The translations under genes and the position numbers were made by a program. This document shows positions 51,785 to 59,112 of a DNA stretch of 59,112 nucleotides, in pieces. Position 1 is the stretch's first letter. Each line of letters begins with the position of its first letter. The notes below the pieces were generated by a model. The model was not told the DNA's origin. It did no database searches and saw only the letters and a list, made by a program, of their open reading frames with translations. The stretch lies in IMG/VR virus record IMGVR_UViG_3300030333_007526, positions 1 to 59,112 of that record. One strand, 5' to 3'. This stretch comes from a virus.

Positions 51785-52736
51785 TTTGTCCTTTCTCCAT
51801 GTCTCTGTAAAGTTTTTCTGCTGTGTAAAGCTTCATTGCTTTATTATATGCATTATCAGTAATATGCTTATACTTGTCCCAATTGCTTGTAATCTCTCTT
51901 ATCATGTGCTCTAATTCATTATTATTTTTGTAATAAATAAAATCTTTATCCGGCTCAAACCAGTAATCAAATATACGCCAAGGATCTTCTTTTAGCAAAA
52001 CTAAAGTTTTATTAAAAATAGCCTCTATCGGCCTTGTTTTAATTTGCGGCATGATATATTGGTCTATGTGAGAAAATGCTTCGTTTTCATTCCACCTAGG
52101 TAGTGTTTTAGTTATATTTACTTCATCTTGTGTAAGATATAACTGATTAGAAGTAACCATTATTTTTGATTTACGTAACGATTTCCACATTTCGGTGCGG
52201 GGCGCGCCAAACGCCGTAACGTGTTGTTTCATTTCTCTTGTCATTCCATATCCGAGAGAATAAAAACTATGCTTAAATTTAGGTATTGTTTCAATTATAT
52301 GTTTTACGTCAGCAGCTCCATTCGGAAGATTGCCCCAATAAATAACATCCATAGACTTTTCCGGATTTTCTTCAGCAGGACATGCCCATTTTTTATTATG
52401 TGGAAATATCGCTGGTCTATATCTGTCATATCCGTTTATTTCGTTCATCCATTTTGCACTATATGGGCAAGTAGAATAAACTTCATGAAAAACATCTCCA
52501 ATTTTTAAACTATTAATTCGTTCATTATCATCAAGCGAATAAAACCCACAAGGCTGCTCTCCTTGATAAAAAATTCTTTTATGTTCTGCGTGTTGTTTGA
52601 TTAAGTTTATGTTTCGACCAGACGCATATCCATAGAAAAAAGCCACATTTGAGCTTTCATCGCTAAATCTTTCGAAGTCCAAATATCTATAACCACAATC
52701 TGGGTATTCGCCGCTTTTGTCTCTTACTACTTTCAT
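51762..52736 (-). CDS. Glycosyltransferase-like protein (GT-B type)
   Basis: A 324-residue protein with a GT-B pattern. The N-terminal half binds acceptor (VAFFYGYASGRN), the middle contains MDVIYWGNLPNGAADVKHI, and the C-terminal region has TRPIEAIFNKTLVLLKEDPW followed by FEPDKDFIYYKN, which corresponds to the nucleotide-sugar binding end of family 1-like glycosyltransferases (where a Glu or Asp then binds the donor). The final helix (AYNKAMKLYTAEKLYRDME) packs back on the first domain. It overlaps the DUF4254-like gene by 23 bases and follows the epimerase gene directly. The donor is unknown; GDP-fucose from the neighbours is possible. Confidence 0.65.
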   Translation of the reverse strand: MKVVRDKSGEYPDCGYRYLDFERFSDESSNVAFFYGYASGRNINLIKQHAEHKRIFYQGEQPCGFYSLDDNERINSLKIGDVFHEVYSTCPYSAKWMNEINGYDRYRPAIFPHNKKWACPAEENPEKSMDVIYWGNLPNGAADVKHIIETIPKFKHSFYSLGYGMTREMKQHVTAFGAPRTEMWKSLRKSKIMVTSNQLYLTQDEVNITKTLPRWNENEAFSHIDQYIMPQIKTRPIEAIFNKTLVLLKEDPWRIFDYWFEPDKDFIYYKNNNELEHMIREITSNWDKYKHITDNAYNKAMKLYTAEKLYRDMEKGQSEFKFKH

Positions 52737-53684
52737 TTATAACCTCTTTTTGTCGCTTGAATTTAAATACCAATCAATAGTTTTTCTAAGACCTTCTCGC
52801 AACGATGTGCTTGGAACATAGCCCATATGCTTTTTAAATCTTTCCATGCAGTAAAATCTTCTTGCTTGACCATCAGGACGATCTGTATTCCATATAACTT
52901 GGCCATCATACTCAGTCAGTTCAACGATTGTTTCCACCAGTTCTTTAATTGATGTTTCTACGCCGGTACCAAGATTTAAAGGGCCGCTTTGATTGAATTT
53001 TTCAGCAACATCAAGTATTGCTTTAGCTGTATCTTCAACATATAAAAATTCTCTTGTAGCGCTTCCAGTTCCCCAAACCTCTACGATTGGAATATTTTCT
53101 TTTTTTGCTTGAAGAAACTTTCTAATAAGCGCCGGGACTACATGACTTTTTTCTAAATCAAAATTATCGTTAGGGCCATAAAGATTAGCCGGCAGCAGTA
53201 TAGACGAATTAAAGCCATACTGGGCTCTATACGTCCAGGATTGAACAATCAGCATTTTTTTACCCATTGAGTATCCCATAGATTCTTCTTGGGGTAGTCC
53301 ATTCCAAAAATCATTTTCAGTATACGGCACCTCTAGGTCAAGCGGATAGCCACAACCTGCGGCAAGTGCTACAATTTTTTTAACATTATAACGTCGAGCA
53401 TAATCCATAACAAGAGTTCCCATCATTATGTTGTCATAAAAAAATGTGCCGGGTTCTGATTTGTTTGCAGCAATTCCTCCAACTTTACCAGCAAGATGAA
53501 TAACCACTTCAGGTTTCAAATGTTTAAACATTAAATCCACCTGATGCTCTACGGTGAGATCATAGTCATATCTTGAAGGCGCATGAACAACGGCTTCTAA
53601 ATCTTTCAACATTCGCACAACATGAGTGCCAACAAACCCATGACCGCCGGTTACTAGTACTATTTTATCTTTCCAAAATGTCAT
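52737..53684 (-). CDS. GDP-L-fucose synthase-like epimerase/reductase
   Basis: A 315-residue SDR enzyme. Seen: VLVTGGHGFVGTHV, AGKVGGIAANKSEPGTFFYD followed by NIMMGTLVMDY (the hallmark of GDP-fucose synthases), an AAGCGYP block where the usual SSCIYP serine is missing, and GYSMGKKM with Tyr and Lys of the active site. Position and motifs suggest conversion of GDP-4-keto-6-deoxymannose to GDP-fucose or a similar product. The ATG at 53684 follows AGGATTAATT; the in-frame TTG/ATG at 53711 overlaps the next gene. A GDP-mannose 4,6-dehydratase is not visible in the window. It shares its start (FWKDKIVLVTGG) with the 55611 gene. Confidence 0.75.
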   Translation of the reverse strand: MTFWKDKIVLVTGGHGFVGTHVVRMLKDLEAVVHAPSRYDYDLTVEHQVDLMFKHLKPEVVIHLAGKVGGIAANKSEPGTFFYDNIMMGTLVMDYARRYNVKKIVALAAGCGYPLDLEVPYTENDFWNGLPQEESMGYSMGKKMLIVQSWTYRAQYGFNSSILLPANLYGPNDNFDLEKSHVVPALIRKFLQAKKENIPIVEVWGTGSATREFLYVEDTAKAILDVAEKFNQSGPLNLGTGVETSIKELVETIVELTEYDGQVIWNTDRPDGQARRFYCMERFKKHMGYVPSTSLREGLRKTIDWYLNSSDKKRL

Positions 53685-53692
53685 AATTAATC

Positions 53693-54622
53693 CTAATAAT
53701 TTGCATACCAAGGAGATTCAATGATACTATAAGCTTTAATAAGCTGACGAATCCCATCATCCAAATCATACTTGCATTCAAACCCCTTATCATAAAATTT
53801 CTGGCTACTAACAATATAATCGCGGGTGTCTGGATCAGAGGTAAACTCTGCCTTTATAATCTCAAGCGGAACGTGTTCTTTAATTTTTTGAGCTAGCTGA
53901 AGCTTATTCATATTAATTGAGTCGTTACCTACATTATATGTTTCATTTTTACAATCTTCCCAATTGTCTATTACAAACATAAAGGCCCTACAGACATCTT
54001 GTAAGTGTACATAATTGCGCATAAACTCACACTCATAAAGCACCAAAACGCGATCGCGGAGGGCCTTAAGAACAAAATTATTAACCAATAAATCCGTGCG
54101 CATGCGCGAGCCAGGACCGAATACTGTGGCTAGTCTAAAAGTAACATGATTTTCGACGTTCTTAAATTCTTCCTCAGCTGCTACTTTAGTTTGACCATAA
54201 AGAGAAATTGGATTAAGTGGAGATTCTTCTGTACAAACAGAACCATCGACACTAACTCCATATCCAGAGTTTGTACAAGGATAAATTACCTTTTGTTCTG
54301 GTGTTTTGTTTTTAGCAATCCAAGCATTAACTCCGTGATTAATCTCTACCGCTCCTCTCTTATCTCTATCGCACAACGGAAAGCCCACAAGGGCGGCCAG
54401 AGGAATAATAACATCAGCTTTTGGAAGTTCCTCTTTCAAAATATCTAAATTAACAACATCGCCCTTTATAAAATTAAATTTCTCTTCAATAGCGTATCTT
54501 ACCAACGATGTTGGATCATACATTAGATTATCTATTACAGTCACATTATGACCTGCTAATAGTAAGTGGTTGGTGAGTTCGCTGCCAATATAGCCAGCGC
54601 CACCCGTAATTAAAACGTTCAT
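53693..54622 (-). CDS. NAD-dependent nucleotide-sugar epimerase
   Basis: A 309-residue extended SDR enzyme. Seen: MNVLITGGAGYIGSELTNHL, GDVVNLDIL, IPLAALVGFPLCD, PCTNSGYGVS with catalytic Ser/Thr, LYGQTKVAAEEEF with Tyr and Lys, and a C-terminal YNVGNDSINMNKLQLA. It resembles UDP-glucose/UDP-galactose 4-epimerases and NAD-dependent dehydratases, but the substrate is not clear. It overlaps the next gene (ATGA-like) and forms a row of three related SDR genes with those at 52737 and 54619. All three probably act on the same or successive nucleotide sugars. Confidence 0.8.
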   Translation of the reverse strand: MNVLITGGAGYIGSELTNHLLLAGHNVTVIDNLMYDPTSLVRYAIEEKFNFIKGDVVNLDILKEELPKADVIIPLAALVGFPLCDRDKRGAVEINHGVNAWIAKNKTPEQKVIYPCTNSGYGVSVDGSVCTEESPLNPISLYGQTKVAAEEEFKNVENHVTFRLATVFGPGSRMRTDLLVNNFVLKALRDRVLVLYECEFMRNYVHLQDVCRAFMFVIDNWEDCKNETYNVGNDSINMNKLQLAQKIKEHVPLEIIKAEFTSDPDTRDYIVSSQKFYDKGFECKYDLDDGIRQLIKAYSIIESPWYANY

Positions 54623-55611
54623 TTCATTCTTCCTCGTATATCATTATAGACTCTTTTTAATCCTTCTTGTAGGCTCGTCTTAGCTTCAAATCCAATTTCT
54701 TCTTTTGCTTTTGAACAATCACACCATTGGCCCCAGATTAATGTGTCTTTTGTTAAGTCATATTCTATGCTTATATCTTTTTTGGAAACCTCAACAACAG
54801 CTTTAGCTAAATCACCGATTGAAATTCTTTCTTGCTTGCCAACATTATATGGGCCAACTATTTCTTGTTCTTCCATCTTCTCAATCATAAGCTTTGTGCA
54901 ATCTATAGCATCATCAATAAAACAATAGGAACGTGTTTCTTTACCCGTTCCCCAAATTCTAAAGGGAATCTCTGGATAATTTATAGCGCGATTAGTAAAT
55001 ACGGGAATACAAGAGCCTGTATCTAGATTATAGTCTTGGTTCTCGCCATAAATTCCAATGTATCTTGCAATTGCAACTCGCAAATTTGGATTTTCAACTC
55101 GTGCATATTCAATTTCTTTTTCAGATATAAGTTTTGCCCATCCGTAAGCAAGTTCTGACTCTGCAGGATATGCTTGTTGTTCAACAATAGCAGGAGAATC
55201 AGGTGTTCCTTGTAATTCCTTGGGATACACATGAGCACTGCTAGCATAAAAATATCTATTAATATTATTTTGAATAATTGCTTTTAAAACATTTGAATCC
55301 ATAAGCATATTTTCACTCATGACGGTGTATGGTTTCGAAGTATAGAGACCAATACCGCCAACTTTTGATGCCATATGAATAACAATATCAAAGTTTTTTA
55401 TGGTTTCGATACAAAAATCTAAATTTTTTAGGTCACCTTCAATTAATTCTATCGAGTCTATAATATCCAATATATATTCTCTTCTTCCTCTTTCAAAATT
55501 ATCGATAATTGTAACATGCGCGCCATCATAAACTAAATCTTTACAAAGATTTGAACCAATAAAGCCAGCCCCACCGGTCACAAGCACACTTTTATCTTGC
55601 CAATAGCTCAT
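54619..55611 (-). CDS. NAD-dependent epimerase, GDP-mannose 3,5-epimerase/fucose synthase-like
   Basis: A 330-residue extended SDR enzyme. Seen: SVLVTGGAGFIGSNL, IDNFERGRREYIL, MASKVGGIGLYTSKPYTV followed by SENMLMDSNV, ASSAHVYPKELQG, AYGWAKLISE with Tyr and Lys, and a GTGKETRSYCFIDDA region. The combination resembles GDP-mannose 3,5-epimerase and related GDP-sugar enzymes. The start at 55611 is an ATG in an ATGA overlap with the fucosyltransferase stop; an in-frame TTG at 55623 is less likely. It is the first of three SDR genes in a row and lies next to the GT11 fucosyltransferase. Confidence 0.78.
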   Translation of the reverse strand: MSYWQDKSVLVTGGAGFIGSNLCKDLVYDGAHVTIIDNFERGRREYILDIIDSIELIEGDLKNLDFCIETIKNFDIVIHMASKVGGIGLYTSKPYTVMSENMLMDSNVLKAIIQNNINRYFYASSAHVYPKELQGTPDSPAIVEQQAYPAESELAYGWAKLISEKEIEYARVENPNLRVAIARYIGIYGENQDYNLDTGSCIPVFTNRAINYPEIPFRIWGTGKETRSYCFIDDAIDCTKLMIEKMEEQEIVGPYNVGKQERISIGDLAKAVVEVSKKDISIEYDLTKDTLIWGQWCDCSKAKEEIGFEAKTSLQEGLKRVYNDIRGRMK

Positions 55612-56504
55612 ACTAAAGTCCAACTCTCAGGGTAAAAACCTTTTCTATGTGTATACTCTGGCATATCTGGATGATAATGATTAGGAGCAACAACAATTTT
55701 ATCTGGATTTTGATTTAGGTAAGCTGCCCACCAACCAAATGAGCTTATATGGCTTATAATATTATGATCGCAGCACATGATTAGTGAAAAATCATTCATT
55801 GTAGTGTTGTTTTTTGAAAAAATAAAATCTTTACCCTTGAGATTTTCTTTACACCAATCAATATCAGACGTATTATTGTCTCCAGAAAATCTTAAGCCTC
55901 CAGAAAATACCAAATATTTAACTTTTTTTCCTTCAAATTTTTGTAATGCAGAGTTCAAATATCTTCCATAAAAGCTATTGTTATCTAATTTGTTTGTTTT
56001 TCCATACATTTCATTTAATTCTTTACTGGGGTTTGAGCCATTTGTGTTGTCTCCGCGTCTTAAGTGAAGCGAAACAACTTCATACCCAGGAAATTTTTCT
56101 TTTATAGAAGCAATCGTCTTGCTTGCTTTTTCAATGTATTGTTTTTTAGGAGTTAATTCTTTTTTAATTTGAGTTTTATAGTCATCAAAATAATAAGTGC
56201 TTTGAAAAAAACCATGCAGGTTTGTACCATCTTGTAAATTAAAAAAGTTTTTATCGAATTCCATATGGCTTGGTTCTTTGTATTGTTTTAAATGTTTTAA
56301 AATTGATTCATTTCTAATGTCAATATAATCACATTCAATATTAAATTCTCCTAGTAGGCAATTTTGGCCATGCCAATTTCTATTGTCTGGATCAGGAATA
56401 GCAACATTATAACCATTACGCAAAGCTAACGATTTCAAAGCGCTATACTGAAAAAGTTGATTACCCAGGCGACCAAGTTTTCCTAATTCTAAAAAAGTAA
56501 TCAT
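55608..56504 (-). CDS. Alpha-1,2-fucosyltransferase (GT11 family)
   Basis: A 298-residue glycosyltransferase of family GT11, close to the length of bacterial FutC-type enzymes. It transfers L-fucose from GDP-fucose to a galactose-type acceptor by an alpha-1,2 link. Seen: GKLGRLGNQLFQYSALKSLA at the start, the donor-binding VVSLHLRRGDN motif (HxRRGD), and SHISSFGWWAAYLNQNPDK with APNHYHPD at the end. It has no membrane anchor. The neighbouring SDR genes resemble GDP-fucose and GDP-mannose enzymes, which fits a shared fucose pathway. It overlaps both neighbours (ATGA at its end; one base at its start). Confidence 0.9.
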   Translation of the reverse strand: MITFLELGKLGRLGNQLFQYSALKSLALRNGYNVAIPDPDNRNWHGQNCLLGEFNIECDYIDIRNESILKHLKQYKEPSHMEFDKNFFNLQDGTNLHGFFQSTYYFDDYKTQIKKELTPKKQYIEKASKTIASIKEKFPGYEVVSLHLRRGDNTNGSNPSKELNEMYGKTNKLDNNSFYGRYLNSALQKFEGKKVKYLVFSGGLRFSGDNNTSDIDWCKENLKGKDFIFSKNNTTMNDFSLIMCCDHNIISHISSFGWWAAYLNQNPDKIVVAPNHYHPDMPEYTHRKGFYPESWTLV

Positions 56505-57232
56505 TATGTATTCCTTAAAACAATTACTGGTTGATAGGGTGACTCTCTAATCGTGTTGTAGTTGTTGGTGAATGACTCTTTAGCAAAACCATATTTGGCA
56601 ACAGATTCCCATCCTTCTATCAATAAAGGAAATCTTTTTTCTCCATATACCCTATGGACGTTAAAACAAACTTTATCTCGACCTACGGGAACAGCCAAAT
56701 ACATTAATCCATCTTTTTTTAATAAATTTTTCATGTTCTGCATTGCCTCAAGATCTCCATTTGGATTAAGAGGATCACCATACCTACCTAATCCATCATG
56801 CTCATAAGAAGAAATTGATAAACAAGCGTCGAACAAGACATCACCTTCATTTTCAGGTTTTACATATTCAATATCAGGGTGAAAACTTTGCCTATCAGAA
56901 TATTCAATAACGGTGCATTTTTTAGCACCAAATACAATTGCCATTGCTTCATACCATGGATAAGCTGAGCCGGCTATACAAACATGCTTTCCTTTAATAG
57001 GATAAGCGTTTAATGCTTCGTATAGCCATAAGTCTGTATGTTGATAATAATTTACCTCTCTTTTGTTGATTCTTTCCACACATTTATCAAACTCTTCTTG
57101 CGTAAAATTTGCGTTTATCATATCTTGAATTTCATCACTACAATCGTTACGATAGTTATACAGGACTGAGATCTCACCATCCATTGAGTATGCATCATAA
57201 AGTTCTCCTGGGATTCCTTCAGGCGCTTTCAT
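56504..57232 (-). CDS. DUF268 family, methyltransferase-like protein
   Basis: A 242-residue protein of the DUF268 family. The block SSYEHDGLGRYGDPLNPNGD followed by LLKKDGLMYLAVPVGRDKV and HRVYGEKRFPLL is diagnostic. A glycine-containing VCIAGSAYPWYEAMAIVFGA strand and TVIEYSD resemble an S-adenosylmethionine-binding Rossmann fold, so methylation of a sugar is plausible, but the family has no proven activity known to me. It overlaps the mini-DegT gene as ATGA and the fucosyltransferase by one base, and so belongs to the same coupled run. Confidence 0.75.
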   Translation of the reverse strand: MKAPEGIPGELYDAYSMDGEISVLYNYRNDCSDEIQDMINANFTQEEFDKCVERINKREVNYYQHTDLWLYEALNAYPIKGKHVCIAGSAYPWYEAMAIVFGAKKCTVIEYSDRQSFHPDIEYVKPENEGDVLFDACLSISSYEHDGLGRYGDPLNPNGDLEAMQNMKNLLKKDGLMYLAVPVGRDKVCFNVHRVYGEKRFPLLIEGWESVAKYGFAKESFTNNYNTIRESPYQPVIVLRNT

Positions 57233-57843
57233 TTTATTACCTCCACGTCTTTAAACAAATCAAACTCTCTTAAATCTCTATAAAAAGGTTCTTCTGGTAA
57301 ATCTTCCATATACTCAGGATAGTTTTGCATGAGCATTAAGCCTCTGGCAGCTTGCTCGGGACTCATATAGGCATTCCAACCATTAATTTGAATATTATCT
57401 TCGTGATACATTACCTCGCCACGACCTTCGTAGCGGCCTTTTCTAAACCACTTAGCAGCCTCTTCATCGTCAGTTAAAATCATACCCCCCTTACCTATCT
57501 TCAAATGTTTTTTGATGTGAAAGGAAAGGCACATAAAGCTTTCTGGGATATACATATTGCTTGTTAGACGCTTGGCTGCGTCATAAATTGGGTAAGGCTC
57601 AAGTTGGTAGATACCTTTCCATCTATAATCGCGAAACTTAAGTGTTCCGCCAGCATGCAAAATTGATTGTGGAACTGATAGATATGTTCTCGCTGGAATG
57701 ATTACCTCTTGAACGTTAAGATATTCGCAGCATAATAGCAAAGCATCTGTACAATTATCTGTTGAAACTGCGTATTTTGAGCCGCAATAATCAGCTACGG
57801 TTTCTTCAAACATCTTTACAATTTTATATGGGTTATGTCTCAT
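57229..57843 (-). CDS. Short DegT-family aminotransferase-like protein
   Basis: A 204-residue member of the DegT/DnrJ/EryC1 family, only about half of the usual 370-400 residues. It keeps EETVADYCGSKYAVSTDNCT near the start, IPARTYLSV, the cofactor Asp88 (YDAAKR), and the Schiff-base lysine (Lys112 in FHIKKHLKIGKGGM), but lacks the whole small C-terminal domain. Because it is intact, overlaps both neighbours and is followed by a coupled gene, it is not simply a degraded copy. A half-size aminotransferase might pair with another subunit or act with a different reaction. It is distinct from the full-length His197 enzyme at 43024. Confidence 0.75.
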   Translation of the reverse strand: MRHNPYKIVKMFEETVADYCGSKYAVSTDNCTDALLLCCEYLNVQEVIIPARTYLSVPQSILHAGGTLKFRDYRWKGIYQLEPYPIYDAAKRLTSNMYIPESFMCLSFHIKKHLKIGKGGMILTDDEEAAKWFRKGRYEGRGEVMYHEDNIQINGWNAYMSPEQAARGLMLMQNYPEYMEDLPEEPFYRDLREFDLFKDVEVIK

Positions 57844-58529
57844 TTATTTATAAAACCTAAAACTTGATTAAAGTGCGAAATTCTATTTGTAACAGATGGA
57901 TGAATGTTGTTTTTGTCGTATAAGCAACAATTAAAACCTACTTTTTGCCCAGGAACATAATCCAGCACATAACTATCGCCGATATATAGTGTCTTTTTTG
58001 GATCCAACTTATTGTTTTTTATCACATATTCGTAAAATTTGATATCTGGCTTTTCTAATCCGATGCATTGTGAAACTTCTAAAAAATCAAGATTGTTTAC
58101 AAGATCTAATTTGGCAGCTAACTTTTCTTTGAGAGTTGTATCGAAATTAGATGCTACTCCCACAGTATAACCCATTTTTCTTAGTTGTTTAATTGTATCC
58201 ATTGCCCCATCGTGCAAAATCCATTCTTTATATATTTTATCAAAATAATCATATAGTGCAACACAATTTCTGTTTGTGTAATCAATTTCTAAAGCAGCTA
58301 AAAGAGCTTTATTATATTTTGTTTGAAAAAAATTCTTTTTTGATTCTTTATCTACAATTTCAAAACAGCTATAATGGCATTGATCGTCTGCTATCTTTAG
58401 TGCGTCGACAATTTTACTTTTGCTAATATTAATATCTTTTTCTGTTAAAAAATTATAAATAACATCTTCTCTCTTTGGATTCAAATAAGCTAACGTATTT
58501 ACAAAATCAAATACAACAGTATTAATCAT
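57840..58529 (-). CDS. HAD-superfamily hydrolase with altered motif I
   Basis: A 229-residue HAD protein with a C1-type cap (about residues 15-110). Motif I reads FDFVNTLAYL: Asp8 is kept but the second Asp of DxD is Val10, as in some dehalogenase-like members (DxxGT). Motif II is GVASNFDTT, motif III Lys in GLEKPDIKFY and motif IV YIGDSYVLDYVPG. Thus phosphatase activity is possible but weakened. It ends in codons that overlap the mini-DegT start, and its start overlaps the ATP-grasp gene by eight bases. The substrate is unknown; a sugar phosphate is likely from the setting. Confidence 0.8.
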   Translation of the reverse strand: MINTVVFDFVNTLAYLNPKREDVIYNFLTEKDINISKSKIVDALKIADDQCHYSCFEIVDKESKKNFFQTKYNKALLAALEIDYTNRNCVALYDYFDKIYKEWILHDGAMDTIKQLRKMGYTVGVASNFDTTLKEKLAAKLDLVNNLDFLEVSQCIGLEKPDIKFYEYVIKNNKLDPKKTLYIGDSYVLDYVPGQKVGFNCCLYDKNNIHPSVTNRISHFNQVLGFINK

Positions 58530-59112
58530 TTTTACTCCTTGCTAAAAGATTGTTTCTCTGCTCTTCAGTTGCATAAATTTCTTCAAAGTATCTCATAACA
58601 TAAAATTTATTACCATGCAAGTGAGGAACGATATTTTCTTTTAATACCAGTTCTCTTACAGCCATTTCTGGAGCATTAAAAACATTACTAATAATTCCAG
58701 TTGTGCCTGAGAATCTACCATTTAATTCAAAGGGGCAAACTTTGCCGTTTTTTAATCTAAACTGAATATTCAAATATTTCATTTGAACATGCTTGGCAAT
58801 TGTTGCAATTTCTTCTTCTAATTGTAAATTTAATATTCTTTCAGCAGTATATGTGGATCCATCTTTAAGTGTTCTTTTTAAGACACAAACCCCTTTGATT
58901 TTATTATCGTCCCCAAGATATACGCCAGCAGTGTATTCATCTCCCTCAAGATATTCTTGAATAATGTAATCTTTATTGTTTAAAAAAGGTTTTATCTGCT
59001 CTTTGTTTTGGATTAGATGAATATCTTTTGACCCACACCCTTCTCTTGATTTGATAATGACAGGAAATTTATTGTGCTCAATAGTAGCCACCAAATCTGT
59101 TTCAGGATATGG
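58522..59112 (-). CDS. ATP-grasp enzyme, C-terminal part (runs off right edge)
   Basis: The last 196 codons of an ATP-grasp ligase; the frame is open to the window edge, so the 5-prime end is missing. Seen: PVIIKSREGCGSKDIHLIQN (ATP-binding lysine and glycine-rich loop), DYIIQEYLEGDEYTAGVYLG, and the metal-binding end QFRLKNGKVCPFELNGRFSG. It is similar to carbamoyl-phosphate-synthase-like ATP-grasp proteins that are common in surface-sugar clusters. These join an acid to an amine or thiol with ATP. It would be the first gene of the island seen here. The substrate cannot be inferred from this fragment. Confidence 0.85.
   Translation of the reverse strand, partial: PYPETDLVATIEHNKFPVIIKSREGCGSKDIHLIQNKEQIKPFLNNKDYIIQEYLEGDEYTAGVYLGDDNKIKGVCVLKRTLKDGSTYTAERILNLQLEEEIATIAKHVQMKYLNIQFRLKNGKVCPFELNGRFSGTTGIISNVFNAPEMAVRELVLKENIVPHLHGNKFYVMRYFEEIYATEEQRNNLLARSKND

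Noticed and set aside
57229-57843. Pseudogene or truncated copy of a DegT aminotransferase
   Set aside because: The frame is intact, it keeps the catalytic lysine and is coupled to both neighbours; I see no remnant of the missing C-terminal domain downstream.
57845-57852. TATAAATA on the minus strand as a late promoter for the short DegT gene
   Set aside because: It lies one base before the ATG and inside the final codons of the HAD gene; transcription would start within the coding region, so this is a chance match.
1-59112. tRNA genes, CRISPR arrays, insertion sequences or attachment sites
   Set aside because: Intergenic space is nearly absent and I saw no cloverleaf, spaced repeats, transposase or terminal inverted repeats.

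Overview
The window is a gene-dense, AT-rich stretch of a tailed bacteriophage genome. All 48 genes I can support lie on the minus strand, so transcription runs from high to low coordinates. No stretch over about 50 bases lacks a gene, and most neighbours are joined by ATGA, TGATG, TAATG, TTGA or GTGA overlaps. I see no tRNA, rRNA, CRISPR array, insertion sequence or convincing terminator. Virion genes of the T4 type (gp25, gp6, a gp55-like late sigma factor, gp5-like hub proteins) point to a contractile-tailed phage of the T4-like superfamily. Very large tail proteins and a long surface-sugar cluster resemble marine phages of Gram-negative hosts. The host is not identifiable from the sequence; the habitat is inference.

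Layout in transcription order. (1) 59112-39198: a carbohydrate island of 24 genes. It encodes nucleotide-sugar epimerases and dehydratases, a GT11 fucosyltransferase, other glycosyltransferases, cupins, HAD phosphatases, two DegT-family enzymes, an E1-alpha/E1-beta thiamine diphosphate enzyme, a B12-type radical SAM protein, a 2-oxoglutarate oxygenase, a split HldE-type kinase and nucleotidyltransferase, an Mpo1-like protein and a probable sulfotransferase. (2) 39186-37424: five small genes, including an FmdB zinc ribbon, a membrane-anchored protein and the gp55-like sigma factor. (3) 37422-33558: the baseplate hub. Two paralogues share an OB-like N-terminal domain but carry different cell-wall-cutting domains (transglycosylase-like and M23 peptidase), followed by a beta-helix spike candidate. 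(4) 33549-1111: tail and baseplate genes, including proteins of 2167 and 3195 residues, gp25, gp6 and a series of probable fibre or adhesin proteins. (5) 1098-1: replication and recombination, with a RuvC-like resolvase and the start of a zinc-finger primase.

The sigma factor probably drives late transcription of the virion block. The hub enzymes would open the cell wall and the large wedge and fibre proteins would bind the host. The sugar island either remodels the host surface against superinfection or decorates the virion. The least familiar part is the overlapping gene run at 43024-49656. It pairs a PMP-type sugar 3-dehydratase with a thiamine enzyme, a radical SAM protein and an iron oxygenase, which suggests an unusual sugar pathway. 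Function assignments rest on motifs and remembered families; no search was run.
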